Source: Bradyrhizobium sp. 164 (lineage in GTDB: Bacteria > Pseudomonadota > Alphaproteobacteria > Rhizobiales > Xanthobacteraceae). From it: a stretch of DNA of 64,000 nt. Both the position numbers and the translations under genes were made by a program. The notes under the pieces are model-generated. The model ran no database searches, was not told the origin of the DNA, and saw only the letters and a program-made list of their open reading frames with translations. Below, piece after piece: positions 44,655 to 53,379 of this stretch (the stretch's first letter is position 1; every line of letters begins with the position of its first letter). Location: positions 62,001-126,000 of the forward strand of contig NZ_JADPKA010000110.1 in assembly GCF_023073715.1 (NCBI RefSeq), in the 5' to 3' direction.

Positions 44655-45581
44655 TCAGCCTGCAACGCACGCCTCCATGATTCCATCCAGCTCCGCCTTC
44701 GAGAGCACCCCGAGCTCGGCGATGAAAACGATGCGTGCTCGCGGCACGCCTGGTGCCGGCGCTTCACCCGGCACCAGCGTGGCGCGGCCGGAGGCGAATT
44801 GAAACACCATCAGGCGGCCGGGCTGCTCGATAGTCTCGAACAGACCTTTGGCGCGCGCCAGCTTTGGCGCAAGGCGGCTGATGGCCTGCTGCAAACGCGG
44901 CAGCGAGATGGGCTGCTCCGAGGTCCAGCTCAGCGTCTCGAAGCGCTCCTCGGCGGGACGTTTCGGCCCGGGCTCGCGCAGCGCGGGCGCGCGGTCGACA
45001 TTCGCAGGAAACAGCAGCGCGGCAGGAATCTCGCCATGGTTCGCATCGACGACCGCGGCAGGGACGCGCTGTGCCCGGATGGCCTCGCGCATGCGCAGCC
45101 CTGCGCTGGCATCCGCCAGATCCAGCTTGGTCAACGCCACGATATCAGCAACGCGCAATTGCGACCGCTGGAGCGCATCCTCCAGGGAGGCCGTCGGTGC
45201 CGTCGCATCCATCACGCAGAGCACTGTCTCTAGCGGCGCCTCGCGCAGGATCACCGGATCCATCAGATTGCGCACGATGTCGACGGGATCCGCGACGCCG
45301 CTGGTCTCGATGACGATATATTCGGGCTTAGGATCACGCCGCAGCAACGTCGACAGCGTGCGCAAGAGATCTCCTTCGAGCGAGCAGCAGATGCAGCCGT
45401 TGGCGAGGCTAACCACGCCGTCGCTCGCACCGGCGATCAACTCGGCATCGATGTTGATCGCGCCGAAATCGTTGACCACGGCGGCAATACGTCGCCCGTC
45501 CGCATGCGCCAGCAGATGGTTCACGACCGTGGTCTTGCCCGCCCCCAGAAAGCCCGTCACCAGGAGGATGGGGACCGGCAT
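44655..45581 (-). CDS. COG0523 (CobW/ZNG1) family GTPase, metallochaperone type
   Basis: 308 aa. G3E GTPase with Walker A GFLGAGKTT (residues 10-18 region), the diagnostic metal motif GCICCS (Cys63, Cys65, Cys66) before switch II, the Walker B/G3 segment EYIVIETSGVADP and the base-recognition TKLD. The C-terminal CobW_C domain follows (FETLSWTSEQPISL). These proteins pass zinc, cobalt or other metals to client enzymes. The gene starts 3 bp after the stop of a binuclear-metal amidohydrolase, a natural client candidate (inference). No His-rich tail is present. Confidence 0.9.
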   Translation of the reverse strand: MPVPILLVTGFLGAGKTTVVNHLLAHADGRRIAAVVNDFGAINIDAELIAGASDGVVSLANGCICCSLEGDLLRTLSTLLRRDPKPEYIVIETSGVADPVDIVRNLMDPVILREAPLETVLCVMDATAPTASLEDALQRSQLRVADIVALTKLDLADASAGLRMREAIRAQRVPAAVVDANHGEIPAALLFPANVDRAPALREPGPKRPAEERFETLSWTSEQPISLPRLQQAISRLAPKLARAKGLFETIEQPGRLMVFQFASGRATLVPGEAPAPGVPRARIVFIAELGVLSKAELDGIMEACVAG

Positions 45582-45584
45582 GAA

Positions 45585-47075
45585 TCAGCTCCCGATGACG
45601 GGCCGGCGCACGGGGCGGCCGGGCCGCGCCGCCACGTCCAGCACGCCGTCACTAATCAGCGGCTCGCCGCTGACGATCAGATGCCGCACGCCTTCAGAGG
45701 GACGGTTCATCGCCGTGAATGTCGCGCGGTCCGAGAGCTTCTCGTAGTCGAACACGACGATGTCGGCATCCGCGCCCCTGTCGAGCCGGCCCTTGGCGCG
45801 CATCGCCGGCGTGCTCTGCGACAATATCTCCGCGGGGATCAGCGCGCATTTGCGCACGCCTTCGAGCAGCGACACCGTCTTGCGCTCACGCACCCATTCG
45901 CGGATGAATTTCGTGAAGCAGCCGGCCGAGCGTGGATGCGAGGTGGCATCATCCGGCAGCGGCCAGGCATCGCCGGTGTAGGTCGAGCCGTCAGGCAGCG
46001 TCCACGGCATCGCGTCGGAAGCGATCGCGCCGCCGGGATACAGCACCGACAGGTCGAGCAGGTCGCGGTGATGCGCATTGTTCTCGGTGTCGAGAATGTG
46101 CCAGAGCACCAGCGAGGACGGCTCTTCGGTTTGCGCCTTGAGCAGCTCCTCGCGGTCGCGAAAGCGATGGCCGTCAGTCACCCGCTGCACCGAATCATAG
46201 CCGGTGCCGTTGCGCTCGACGAACTCGGGATCGCTGAAGAAGGCGGCGGCGAGCACGGTCGAGCCCGTGCCGTAAGGATAGGCCTCGACCGTGATCGGCA
46301 GGCCCTGCGCCTGCGCCTTCTCGACCAGCACGCGGCAGCGCTCGATGTCGGTCTTGCTCGATGAATTGAAATGGCAGATGTGCATGTGCGCGCCGGTGGC
46401 GCCGGCATAGCCGATCAGGCGGATATAGGCTTCCGCCGCGCTCTCAGGGTCGATGCGCGACATGAAGGCGACGTGGGTGAAGGTCGGCACGTCCTTGGCG
46501 GCCGCGAGCTGGCAGACCGCGGTCAACTCCTGCACCCCGGCGCCGGGCGCGTAGGCGTTCAAAATGCCGATGCCGATGCCGCCCTCGTTGAGGCCGCGCG
46601 AAAGGCGATCGAGGATGCCGGCGACCTCCGCATCGGTCGCGACGTTCTCGATCCAGCGGCGGTCGCGCATGGCATTGCCGAAAGCCTCCAGCGAACTCTC
46701 CGCATTAGAGCCCGTCATCGCGCCGATGCGCGCAAATGCCCAGTTGGCGGCGGCGCCGTAATTCAGCACGCGCCCCTTCCTGGCCTGGCGTTCATACCAG
46801 GATGCGACCGGCAGCACGCCGGCCTCGAGATCGAGCGTCGTCGTCACGCCGTCGAAGGCCTGCATGCGGTCGGCCGGGACCGACTGGCCATGCGCGTGCA
46901 GATCGATGAAGCCGGGCGCGACCACGAGGCCGGTCGCGTCGATCACCCGCTCGGCGCTGCCGAGCGAGGCGCCGACCGCGGCGATCTTGCCGTCCACCAC
47001 CGCAACGTCGCCGATGGCGTCCATTCCGCTGGCGGGATCCACTACCCGACCGCCAGAGATCACCAAGCCGCTCAT
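45585..47075 (-). CDS. N-acyl-D-amino-acid deacylase-type amidohydrolase
   Basis: 496 aa from the ATG at 47075, which has a perfect GGAGGAG eight bases upstream; a farther ATG at 47138 is not used. Amidohydrolase superfamily, D-aminoacylase branch: N-terminal beta sandwich (MSGLVISGGRVVDPASGMDA), first metal motif APGFIDLHAHGQ, MHICHFNSSSKTDIERC, HHRDLLDLSVLYPGG, and C-terminal GADADIVVFDYEKL. It needs zinc. Hydrolyses N-acyl-D-amino acids or a related amide in the cytosol (no signal peptide). First gene of a tight operon with the COG0523 GTPase. Confidence 0.88.
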   Translation of the reverse strand: MSGLVISGGRVVDPASGMDAIGDVAVVDGKIAAVGASLGSAERVIDATGLVVAPGFIDLHAHGQSVPADRMQAFDGVTTTLDLEAGVLPVASWYERQARKGRVLNYGAAANWAFARIGAMTGSNAESSLEAFGNAMRDRRWIENVATDAEVAGILDRLSRGLNEGGIGIGILNAYAPGAGVQELTAVCQLAAAKDVPTFTHVAFMSRIDPESAAEAYIRLIGYAGATGAHMHICHFNSSSKTDIERCRVLVEKAQAQGLPITVEAYPYGTGSTVLAAAFFSDPEFVERNGTGYDSVQRVTDGHRFRDREELLKAQTEEPSSLVLWHILDTENNAHHRDLLDLSVLYPGGAIASDAMPWTLPDGSTYTGDAWPLPDDATSHPRSAGCFTKFIREWVRERKTVSLLEGVRKCALIPAEILSQSTPAMRAKGRLDRGADADIVVFDYEKLSDRATFTAMNRPSEGVRHLIVSGEPLISDGVLDVAARPGRPVRRPVIGS

Positions 47076-47224
47076 GTCGAAACTCCTCCGCGCTGATATC
47101 GCATCAAGGCAGATTCCGCGGGCAACGACCACCTCCACCGAGGCCGACGCATCATGCTTCCCCGGAAGGTCGTTTGGCAGCAGATCACGGAGGCGCGCTT
47201 GCAGCCCCGCGGCATGTTGTGCCC

Positions 47225-47790
47225 GAGCTGTGCTCTCCTCTTAACACCCTCTCGAAAGAAAGGGCGCCGGGAAGACCGGGCGCCGGCTGGCACCCATAGG
47301 ACCCCTGCGCTGAACGAATGCACACGCAATGCACAGGGGAGACACAGGGCAGCCGAAACCAGGCCTTCCCTGCGCGATGGTTTGACGGCCTATGCCGCGC
47401 TCTCCCGGGAGCCGAATTCGTTCTGGCCTCCCTCGCCCTCGCAGAAGTCACGGACACCGCGCCGGTTGACGCCAATGCCGCATCCGCAAGAGCTTGACCG
47501 TAGCAACGACGGCCAGGACCACACGGTTTCGCCGCACGCGAGCCATCCGGCTCCGCCAAAAGGCCTCGCCGGACATGGGCGCCGTCCGCCTTCGCGGGAC
47601 GTGCCATGCTCACGAGGTTCATCTCGCCCTGCACGCAACAAGCCCGCCTTTAACGCCGCCCGCGTCCACCGCAACTCCAGCCCGCGTTCGTGACGACGTA
47701 CGACCGCCCCTTTGGAGGGCTGGAATGGGCGACACATACGACAAATCCGAATTTCGGTAAAGTGGAATATTTTTGCAAGGAAGGCTTGAC
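47225..47790 (+). repeat. Large non-coding intergenic element (possible structured RNA)
   Basis: In the 1,024-bp gap 47076-48099. No gene is convincing here. The stretch contains hairpins: GGGAAGACCGGGCGCCGGCT near 47269, a stem CCCCTG/CAGGGG (about 47302-47339), GGGGAGACACAGGGCAGCC, the palindrome CTCCCGGGAG (47403 region), ACCACACGGTTTCGCCGC and a terminal part with ACACATACGACAAATCCGAA. I recall very similar text from Bradyrhizobium intergenic regions, which suggests a roughly 0.5-kb dispersed element; this is memory, not a search. The adjoining 47800-48099 shows nothing recognisable. Transcription from plus strand is assumed, not shown. Confidence 0.5.
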
Positions 47791-48099
47791 GCCAATTTAG
47801 CTGTTTTGCCCGACGTCGGTGGGTCCCATCCGAGCCGCCGCCGATACCGCGCGACGGCGCGGCAATTTTTACGACCGGGGCTAGGTTGCTATGCCGCAAG
47901 GGTGTCGGAGGGTCATCATTGAAACGACGCCAGCCGGTTCCAGAACTTCACCGGACGCTCGCACGTCCTGCGGCAGCGGACGCGGACGCCATGATCATGC
48001 AACCAATCGCGAAGCGGCTCCGCCGTCTTCTCGCCTCCATTGTCATTCAGGGAGCTAGCCGGGGCGGCGTTACGGTGGGCAAAGTTCCCAAAGGTTCCT

Positions 48100-49125
48100 G
48101 TGATCATCCGACGTCTCCTGCAACGCGACTCCCGTCATGCCGTTTCCCGCCGCGCTCTGCTCGGCGGATTTGTGTCGGCAGGGAGTGCCCTCGCGCTCGG
48201 CGGATGCGCCGGCTTGGGTGCGACCGGCGCGCGCTTCGACGCCTCGTCCCTCTCGATCGACCCCACATTGCTTGTCACCACCACGCGCAAGCCCGTGAGC
48301 GGCGGTCGCACCAAACCCTGGTTCGGGCCGGAGCGCGCGACCAGCATGACGGTCGCGCGGGCGAAGCTGGTGGCGCCGGACGAAAGCCGTCTTTCTCTCG
48401 CCTCTGTTGGACTTGGCGATTGGCGCCTGGATCGGGTCGAGCCGGTGTCGGCCGACGTTGCCGATCTCGTTGCGCAGGCTGGCGGAGGAGACGTGCTGAT
48501 CTATGTGCACGGCTTCAAGCAGACATTCGAGACGGCGGTGCTGGACGGTGCCCATCTCTCCGATGGGATCAAGTTCCGCGGCCGGACCATGGTGTTCTCC
48601 TGGCCCTCCAAGGCGGGATTGTTCGACTATGCCTATGACCGCGACAGCGCGATGTGGTCTCGCGACGATTTCGAACGCGTGCTCTCTGCGCTGGTGTCGG
48701 CCCCAAGCGCCGGTCGCGTGCACATCGTTGCGCACAGCATGGGAACCATGCTGACGCTCGAAAGCCTGCGTCAGCTCTATGCCCGCTACGGCGACACCGT
48801 TGCGAGCAAGATCGGCTCGGTCGTGTTTGCCGCGCCCGATATCGACATGGACGTATTCTCGTCGGCGATCCAGCGCATCGGCCCGCTCGCCGGCAAGATC
48901 ACCGTGATTGCCGCGACGAACGATCGCGCATTGGCGCTGTCGGGACAAATCGCAGGTGGAATGACGAGGGTCGGCGCCGCCGAGAAGGCTGCGATCTCGC
49001 GGCTCGGTGTGCGGGTGATCGATGCGTCCCAGGAAGGCTGGGGCATCGTCAACCACGATCTGTTTCTGTCGAATGCGGAAGTGCAGCGGGTGATCCGCCG
49101 CTCGATCGACGGCACGACGGCGTAA
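48100..49125 (+). CDS. Alpha/beta hydrolase (DUF900 family), predicted lipoprotein
   Basis: 341 aa from the GTG at 48100, preceded by AAAGG; the frame stays open to a TTG at 48040, which is less likely. The N-terminus combines a twin-arginine-like start (VSRRALLGG) and a lipobox (LALGGC), so the protein is probably exported folded and lipid-anchored. The DUF900 hydrolase core: DVLIYVHGFKQTFETAV (oxyanion region), TMVFSWPSKAG, nucleophile Ser in VHIVAHSMGTMLTLESL, then SVVFAAPDIDMDVF with the acid and GWGIVNHDLF with the likely catalytic His. Esterase or lipase-like; substrate unknown. Confidence 0.82.
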   Translation: MIIRRLLQRDSRHAVSRRALLGGFVSAGSALALGGCAGLGATGARFDASSLSIDPTLLVTTTRKPVSGGRTKPWFGPERATSMTVARAKLVAPDESRLSLASVGLGDWRLDRVEPVSADVADLVAQAGGGDVLIYVHGFKQTFETAVLDGAHLSDGIKFRGRTMVFSWPSKAGLFDYAYDRDSAMWSRDDFERVLSALVSAPSAGRVHIVAHSMGTMLTLESLRQLYARYGDTVASKIGSVVFAAPDIDMDVFSSAIQRIGPLAGKITVIAATNDRALALSGQIAGGMTRVGAAEKAAISRLGVRVIDASQEGWGIVNHDLFLSNAEVQRVIRRSIDGTTA

Positions 49126-49225
49126 GGGAGCGCGGTGCCAAGCCACGCCAAGAGCTTGCTCAAGCGCTCGTTGCGGCTTCGAGCAGTAAAACGGCCAATT
49201 TTGGAGTGCCCAGCTCGCAGGCAAA

Positions 49226-49300
49226 TGGCGCTCCCTAGGGGAATCGAACCCCTGTTTCAGCCTTGAGAGGGCCGCGTCCTAACCGCTAGACGAAGGGAGC
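49226..49300 (-). tRNA. tRNA-Glu (anticodon CTC)
   Basis: 75 nt on the minus strand, CCA encoded. Acceptor stem GCTCCCT/AGGGAGC, D-arm with AGCGGTTAGGAC, anticodon stem CGGCC/GGCTG around loop CTCTCAA (anticodon at 49265-49267, CTC for GAG codons), T-arm AGGGG TTCGATT CCCCT. All four stems close with one G-U pair in the anticodon stem. Confidence 0.96.
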
Positions 49301-49356
49301 GTGAGGGTTAGCCAATAACCTCGAAATTTGTCCGCCGCAAGGACCCAGCAGCCGTT

Positions 49357-49698
49357 TTAGGGCTCATTGGCAAATTTCAACATTCCGGCCGGTTTCAAGG
49401 TGCGGGCATCGAAGGTGCGGAGCTCGGTGGCGCCGCCGATGTCCAGTGTGACCACGAGGCGATCGCCCGCGACGCCGGTGGAGACGATCCTGGCGCCCTT
49501 CGGCAGGGTGGCGATGACGTCGCCGGCCACCTCGACCGCCCTTCCCTCCGACTTGAAAAGACGGTAGCCCACCGCGATCAGGACGGCGCAGATCGCCAGC
49601 GCCGTGGTCAACCCCGCGATCAGCATCATCCGCCGCACCCGCGCGAACAGCGCGGCCTGCTCGGGGGTCGGTTCGGGAACAGCGGTTTCGGTCGTCAT
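49357..49698 (-). CDS. Small membrane protein (DUF6476-like)
   Basis: 113 aa. Acidic N-terminus (TETAVPEPTPEQAALFARVR), one transmembrane helix (MLIAGLTTALAICAVLIAVG), then a small periplasmic or cytosolic beta domain (VIATLPKGARIVSTGVAGDR, LVVTLDIGGATELRTFDART). Matches what I remember as DUF6476 in alphaproteobacteria; function unknown. Its ATG (49698) shares the CATG with the divergent rluD start. Confidence 0.75.
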   Translation of the reverse strand: MTTETAVPEPTPEQAALFARVRRMMLIAGLTTALAICAVLIAVGYRLFKSEGRAVEVAGDVIATLPKGARIVSTGVAGDRLVVTLDIGGATELRTFDARTLKPAGMLKFANEP

Positions 49699-50704
49699 GG
49701 AAAGCTCGGGCTCTGCGCAAAGGTTGGAGGTTGTCGTCGCCGGCGACGAGGGCTCGGCCCGGCTCGACCGCGTGCTGGCGGCGCACCTTACCGAACTGTC
49801 GCGATCGAGGCTGAAAGCCCTGATCCTGGCGGGCGCAGTACACCTGAAGGCCTCCGCGGTCCGCGACCCCGCTTATCACGTCAGTCCCGGCGATACGATC
49901 ACAATCGACGTGCCGGAGGCGGCGCCGGCGGAGCCGAAGGGCGAGGATATCGCCCTCGACATCGTGTTCGAGGACAACGACATCGTCGTCATCAACAAGC
50001 CGAAGGGCCTCGTCGTGCACCCCGCGGCCGGGCACGAGACCGGCACGCTGGTGAACGCGCTGATCGCCCATTGCGGCGCCTCCCTCTCCGGCATCGGCGG
50101 GGTGCGCAGGCCCGGCATCGTGCACCGGCTCGACAAGGACACGACAGGGCTGATGGTGGTCGCCAAGAACGACCTCGCCCATGCCTCGCTGTCCACGCAA
50201 TTCGCCGACCACGGCCGCACGGGCGAGATGCGGCGCGGCTACATGGCCTTCGCTTGGGGTGTGCCGAACCGGCATCGCGGCACGGTGGACGCGCCGATCG
50301 ACCGCCATCCGCATGCGCGCGAGAAGATGGCGGTTCGCCAAGGCGGCCGCGAGGCGGTGACACATTGGCAAATTCTGGAGAGCTTTGCTGGCCGCGATGG
50401 CAAACCCGTCGCTGCCCTGCTCGCCTGCGAGCTCGAGACCGGGCGCACCCACCAGATCCGTGTCCACCTCGCCCATATCGGCCACCCCCTGCTGGGCGAC
50501 GCGGTCTATGGCCCGCATTTCAAGACCAAGGCGAACCAGCTCGGGCCTGGGTCGCAGGCAGCCCTGACGGCGCTGGGGCGACAGGCCTTACATGCTTACC
50601 TGCTCGTATTTGAGCACCCAAGAACCGGAGAATTACTGCACTGGGAGGTGCCGCTGCCGGAGGATTTGCTTCTCCTTCGAAGCTGCCTCAAAGCGGCGCT
50701 ATGA
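49697..50704 (+). CDS. rluD: RluA-family pseudouridine synthase (RluD type)
   Basis: 335 aa from the ATG at 49697. S4 RNA-binding domain (SARLDRVLAAHLTELSRSRL, LILAGAVHLKASAV), then the pseudouridine synthase domain with catalytic Asp in GIVHRLDKDTTGLMVVAKND, ERGYMAFAWG-type strand and the signature CELETGRTHQIRVHLAHIGH with PLLGDAVYG. RluD modifies uridines in helix 69 of 23S rRNA. The start codon overlaps that of the divergent gene, so its ribosome-binding region lies inside the other gene's coding sequence. Confidence 0.9.
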   Translation: MESSGSAQRLEVVVAGDEGSARLDRVLAAHLTELSRSRLKALILAGAVHLKASAVRDPAYHVSPGDTITIDVPEAAPAEPKGEDIALDIVFEDNDIVVINKPKGLVVHPAAGHETGTLVNALIAHCGASLSGIGGVRRPGIVHRLDKDTTGLMVVAKNDLAHASLSTQFADHGRTGEMRRGYMAFAWGVPNRHRGTVDAPIDRHPHAREKMAVRQGGREAVTHWQILESFAGRDGKPVAALLACELETGRTHQIRVHLAHIGHPLLGDAVYGPHFKTKANQLGPGSQAALTALGRQALHAYLLVFEHPRTGELLHWEVPLPEDLLLLRSCLKAAL

Positions 50705-50922
50705 CGCAGCCCCTTTCAGAAAGCCTTTACATTACAAAAAGTTATAGCTGCCACACGGGGACGTGACGTCAGCAATCCTTCCCTTTTCGACCCCCGATAG
50801 GATATATTGCGCCTGCGTTGAAATTGACCAACGCGGAACATCGCAGCCCGACCGGCTTTGACACAGCGGTCGTCTGCCTGGCCCGCCGCTATCGGGGGCC
50901 TGAACCTTTTGGAGGGCGCACT

Positions 50923-51822
50923 ATGGCCCGTACCGCTGCTTTGCCGGTCCTCAATGGAGAATCCGGCCTTTCTCGCTACCTCGCCGAGATCCGCAAGTTT
51001 CCGATGCTCGAACCCCAGCAGGAATACATGCTCGCCAAGCGTTGGCGCGAGCATGACGATCGCGACGCGGCGCACCAACTCGTCACCAGCCATCTCCGCC
51101 TCGTGGCCAAGATTGCCATGGGCTATCGCGGCTACGGCCTGCCGATCTCCGAGGTCGTCTCGGAAGGCAATGTCGGCCTGATGCAGGCGGTGAAGCGATT
51201 CGAACCCGAGAAGGGGTTCCGTCTCGCCACCTACGCGATGTGGTGGATCAAGGCGTCGATTCAAGAGTACATCCTGCGTTCCTGGTCGCTCGTGAAGATG
51301 GGCACCACCGCGAACCAGAAGAAGCTGTTCTTCAACCTGCGCAAGGCGAAGAGCAAGATCAACGCGCTGGACGAAGGCGATCTCCGCCCCGACCAGGTCG
51401 CGACCATTGCCAAGCGGCTGGGCGTGACGGATCAGGACGTGATCGACATGAACCGCCGTCTCGGCGGCGACGCCTCGCTCAACGCGCCGATCCGCGACGA
51501 CGGCGAAGCCGGCGAATGGCAGGACTGGCTGGTCGACAATACGCCCAACCAGGAAGCCATGATGGCGGAGCACGAGGAGTATGATCACCGCCGTGACGCG
51601 CTGAACGGCGCCATGGGCGTGCTCAACCCGCGCGAACGCCGCATCTTCGAGGCCCGCCGCCTCGCCGATGAGCCGATGACGCTGGAAGACCTTGCTGCCG
51701 AGTTCGGCGTGTCGCGCGAGCGCGTCCGCCAGATCGAGGTCCGCGCCTTCGAGAAGGTGCAGTCCGCGGTCAAGGGCACGATCGCAAGACAGGAACAGGC
51801 TGCGCTGGAAGCTGCGCATTAA
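50923..51822 (+). CDS. rpoH: RNA polymerase sigma factor RpoH (sigma-32)
   Basis: 299 aa from the ATG at 50923 with a perfect GGAGG; the upstream frame from 50818 is not used. Group 2/3 sigma of the heat-shock type: region 2 (SEVVSEGNVGLMQAVKRFEP, LATYAMWWIKASIQEYIL), the RpoH box QKKLFFNLRK that marks this family, region 3 and region 4.2 (LEDLAAEFGVSRERVRQIEV). Directs heat-shock transcription. Its 218-bp leader (50705-50922) holds no gene; a thermosensor fold there is possible but was not established. Followed by a clear terminator. Confidence 0.95.
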   Translation: MARTAALPVLNGESGLSRYLAEIRKFPMLEPQQEYMLAKRWREHDDRDAAHQLVTSHLRLVAKIAMGYRGYGLPISEVVSEGNVGLMQAVKRFEPEKGFRLATYAMWWIKASIQEYILRSWSLVKMGTTANQKKLFFNLRKAKSKINALDEGDLRPDQVATIAKRLGVTDQDVIDMNRRLGGDASLNAPIRDDGEAGEWQDWLVDNTPNQEAMMAEHEEYDHRRDALNGAMGVLNPRERRIFEARRLADEPMTLEDLAAEFGVSRERVRQIEVRAFEKVQSAVKGTIARQEQAALEAAH

Positions 51823-51863
51823 GCGGGCTTGCGCGCTAAAGGATTGGCGGATCGAAAGAGACG

Positions 51864-51892
51864 AAAAGCCGGCGGCAACGCCGGCTTTTTTG
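51864..51892 (+). terminator. Rho-independent terminator of rpoH
   Basis: AAAAGCCGGCG-GCAA-CGCCGGCTTTTTT: an 11-bp stem with a GNRA-like tetraloop and six T, 42 bp after the rpoH stop. Confidence 0.92.
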
Positions 51893-51968
51893 TTTGGGTG
51901 GTGAAGCGCAGTACTGCGGGATCGCCGGATGTGGTGTTAGTGGCCTGCCCTTTTGAGCGGCGGGTTGA

Positions 51969-52188
51969 CTATCGCGGACGCTGTGCAACCTCTATCGCTG
52001 CCATTAACAGGTTTGCGGCGACGTCTTTGCCGAAAGTGTTGACCCGTGATCGGACCTTCGTCCGGCTCGCTGACCTCGAAGATCACATTCCCTCCGCTCG
52101 AAAGGACTTCCAGTCGGACACCGTCGAAAGAAATGTCGCTGGCCCACTGATATTCCACAGCGCGTTCTTCGAACGTCAGTATTCCCAT
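51969..52188 (-). pseudogene. Small gene interrupted by a one-base frameshift
   Basis: From the ATG at 52188 the frame reads well (MGILTFEERAVEYQWASDIS, FDGVRLEVLSSGGNVIFEVS, EPDEGPIT), then turns to basic low-complexity text. Dropping one G from the GGG at 52043-52045 restores sense: VNTFGKDVAANLLMAAIEVA and a stop at 51969-51971, giving a 72-aa protein with a strand-rich front and a final helix. Either the gene is newly damaged, the site is a programmed shift, or the base is a sequencing error. Family unknown. Confidence 0.55.
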
Positions 52189-52321
52189 GCCTGATGCCTA
52201 TGCTGGATTGAGTGATCAACCTCACCCAACGTGGGTCGAAACCGAGCTTGCCTTGAACCCGCGCGTCCGGTCAACCGACCCAAAATGACCGGGCGACAAC
52301 AATCAAGCCAATGGACGCACC

Positions 52322-52663
52322 GTGTCGATCATCCTGCAATCCACCGTCGGCGGCTTCGAAGCCCAGTTCCTGCGCAAGCTGCCGCTGGTCGAGCAGGCGA
52401 TGCGCGAGCACGGGCTCGAGCCGTCGGAATTCGTGATCTCGAAGGATTATGCCGGCACGGCGACGATCCCGCTGATGGGCCCGTTCTTCTACAGCTACAG
52501 CGTGTTCTTCGGCGAGGAGCAATTCACCGTCACCGAACCGAACGACGTGGTGTTCCTGGATTATTTCTTCAAACGCGTGCTGGCCGCAGACGGCCCGCCG
52601 GTGGTGCCGCGGCGGCCGGGATTGATCCAGCGGCTTTTCGGCTGGATGTCGCCGGCGGTTTAG
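52322..52663 (+). CDS. Hypothetical protein, 113 aa
   Basis: GTG start at 52322. Single domain: SIILQSTVGGFEAQFLRKLP, VEQAMREHGLEPSEFVISKD, an aromatic strand pair FFYSYSVFFGEEQFTVTEPN, then DVVFLDYFFKRVLAA and a Pro-rich tail ending RLFGWMSPAV. No signal peptide. I do not recognise the family; amphipathic beta-rich middle suggests a folded soluble protein. The next gene is convergent. Confidence 0.65.
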   Translation: MSIILQSTVGGFEAQFLRKLPLVEQAMREHGLEPSEFVISKDYAGTATIPLMGPFFYSYSVFFGEEQFTVTEPNDVVFLDYFFKRVLAADGPPVVPRRPGLIQRLFGWMSPAV

Positions 52664-52718
52664 CTCGTCCCGGCCGCTGGTCATTCACCTTCCGCAAGCG
52701 GGGCGAGGAGCGCACTTG

Positions 52719-53339
52719 CTACTCCCCCCAAACCCTCGCCAGCGTCGCGAGCCAGCAGCCTTCGCAATAGCGGGCATCCTTGTAGTCGATCCAATTGTGC
52801 GCGTAGACGCGATCGGCCGGGATGCCGTAGCGCATGCGCAGCACCTTAACGAGGATCTTCCAGGCCGCGACCTGCGCCTCGGTCGGCCCGGCCGCGACGT
52901 CAGGATAATTTCCGGCGAACTCGACGCCGATCGAATTGTCGCGCACGACCTGGCGATAGGTCGACCTGTTGTCGATGTATTTGTTGTCGTTGCGGTTGGC
53001 GCCGTCGCCATGGGTCGGCACCAAATTCTCCGCCGCCGCCCAATAGACCGTGCCGTCGGTCTCGACCCACACCGTGACCCCGCGCCGGGTCGGGTTCTTC
53101 GCCTGCGCCAGCGCGCCGCCCCGCGCCGAACCGGCCGGCCCCTCGGTCTGGTGCACGATGATGTTGCGCCAACGGTTTGCGCTGTCGACGTCGCGCCATG
53201 GTGCCAGCCACACGATCTTCAGGCCGGGAATCTCGGGCGTGCCGGAGGCGCGCGCGAGTTTTTCGAGCTCGGCATCCTCAGCGGCGGCGGGGATGGTCAG
53301 ATACAGAGCGGCGAGAACGGCCGCGAGCAGGCGGGACAT
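52719..53339 (-). CDS. N-acetylmuramoyl-L-alanine amidase (amidase_2 type)
   Basis: 206 aa from the ATG at 53339, which opens onto a signal peptide (SRLLAAVLAALYLTIPAAAE); the longer frame to 53504 is unlikely. Zinc amidase fold: first His in NIIVHQTEGPAGSARG, the Glu in NSIGVEFAGNYPD and the second His in YAHNWIDYKDARYCEG. Cleaves the lactyl-peptide bond of peptidoglycan in the periplasm, for recycling or remodelling. Two Cys near the C-terminus (YCEGC) may form a disulfide or help metal binding. Confidence 0.86.
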   Translation of the reverse strand: MSRLLAAVLAALYLTIPAAAEDAELEKLARASGTPEIPGLKIVWLAPWRDVDSANRWRNIIVHQTEGPAGSARGGALAQAKNPTRRGVTVWVETDGTVYWAAAENLVPTHGDGANRNDNKYIDNRSTYRQVVRDNSIGVEFAGNYPDVAAGPTEAQVAAWKILVKVLRMRYGIPADRVYAHNWIDYKDARYCEGCWLATLARVWGE

Positions 53340-53379
53340 CGTGATGCGGGTCCAATGCGACCCCTGATGTAGCACGCCC

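Noticed and set aside
47154..47899. Overlapping frames on both strands in the large intergenic element
   Set aside because: No domain, signal or ribosome-binding site; the sequence fits a non-coding repeat better.
50818..50922. N-terminal extension of RpoH
   Set aside because: The GGAGG before the ATG at 50923 and the family-like start there decide against it.
50705..50922. ROSE-type RNA thermometer in the rpoH leader
   Set aside because: No fold masking the GGAGG could be recognised by eye; needs structure prediction.
51829..52194. Plus-strand frame of 121 codons after rpoH
   Set aside because: It runs through the rpoH terminator and opposes the better-supported small minus-strand gene.
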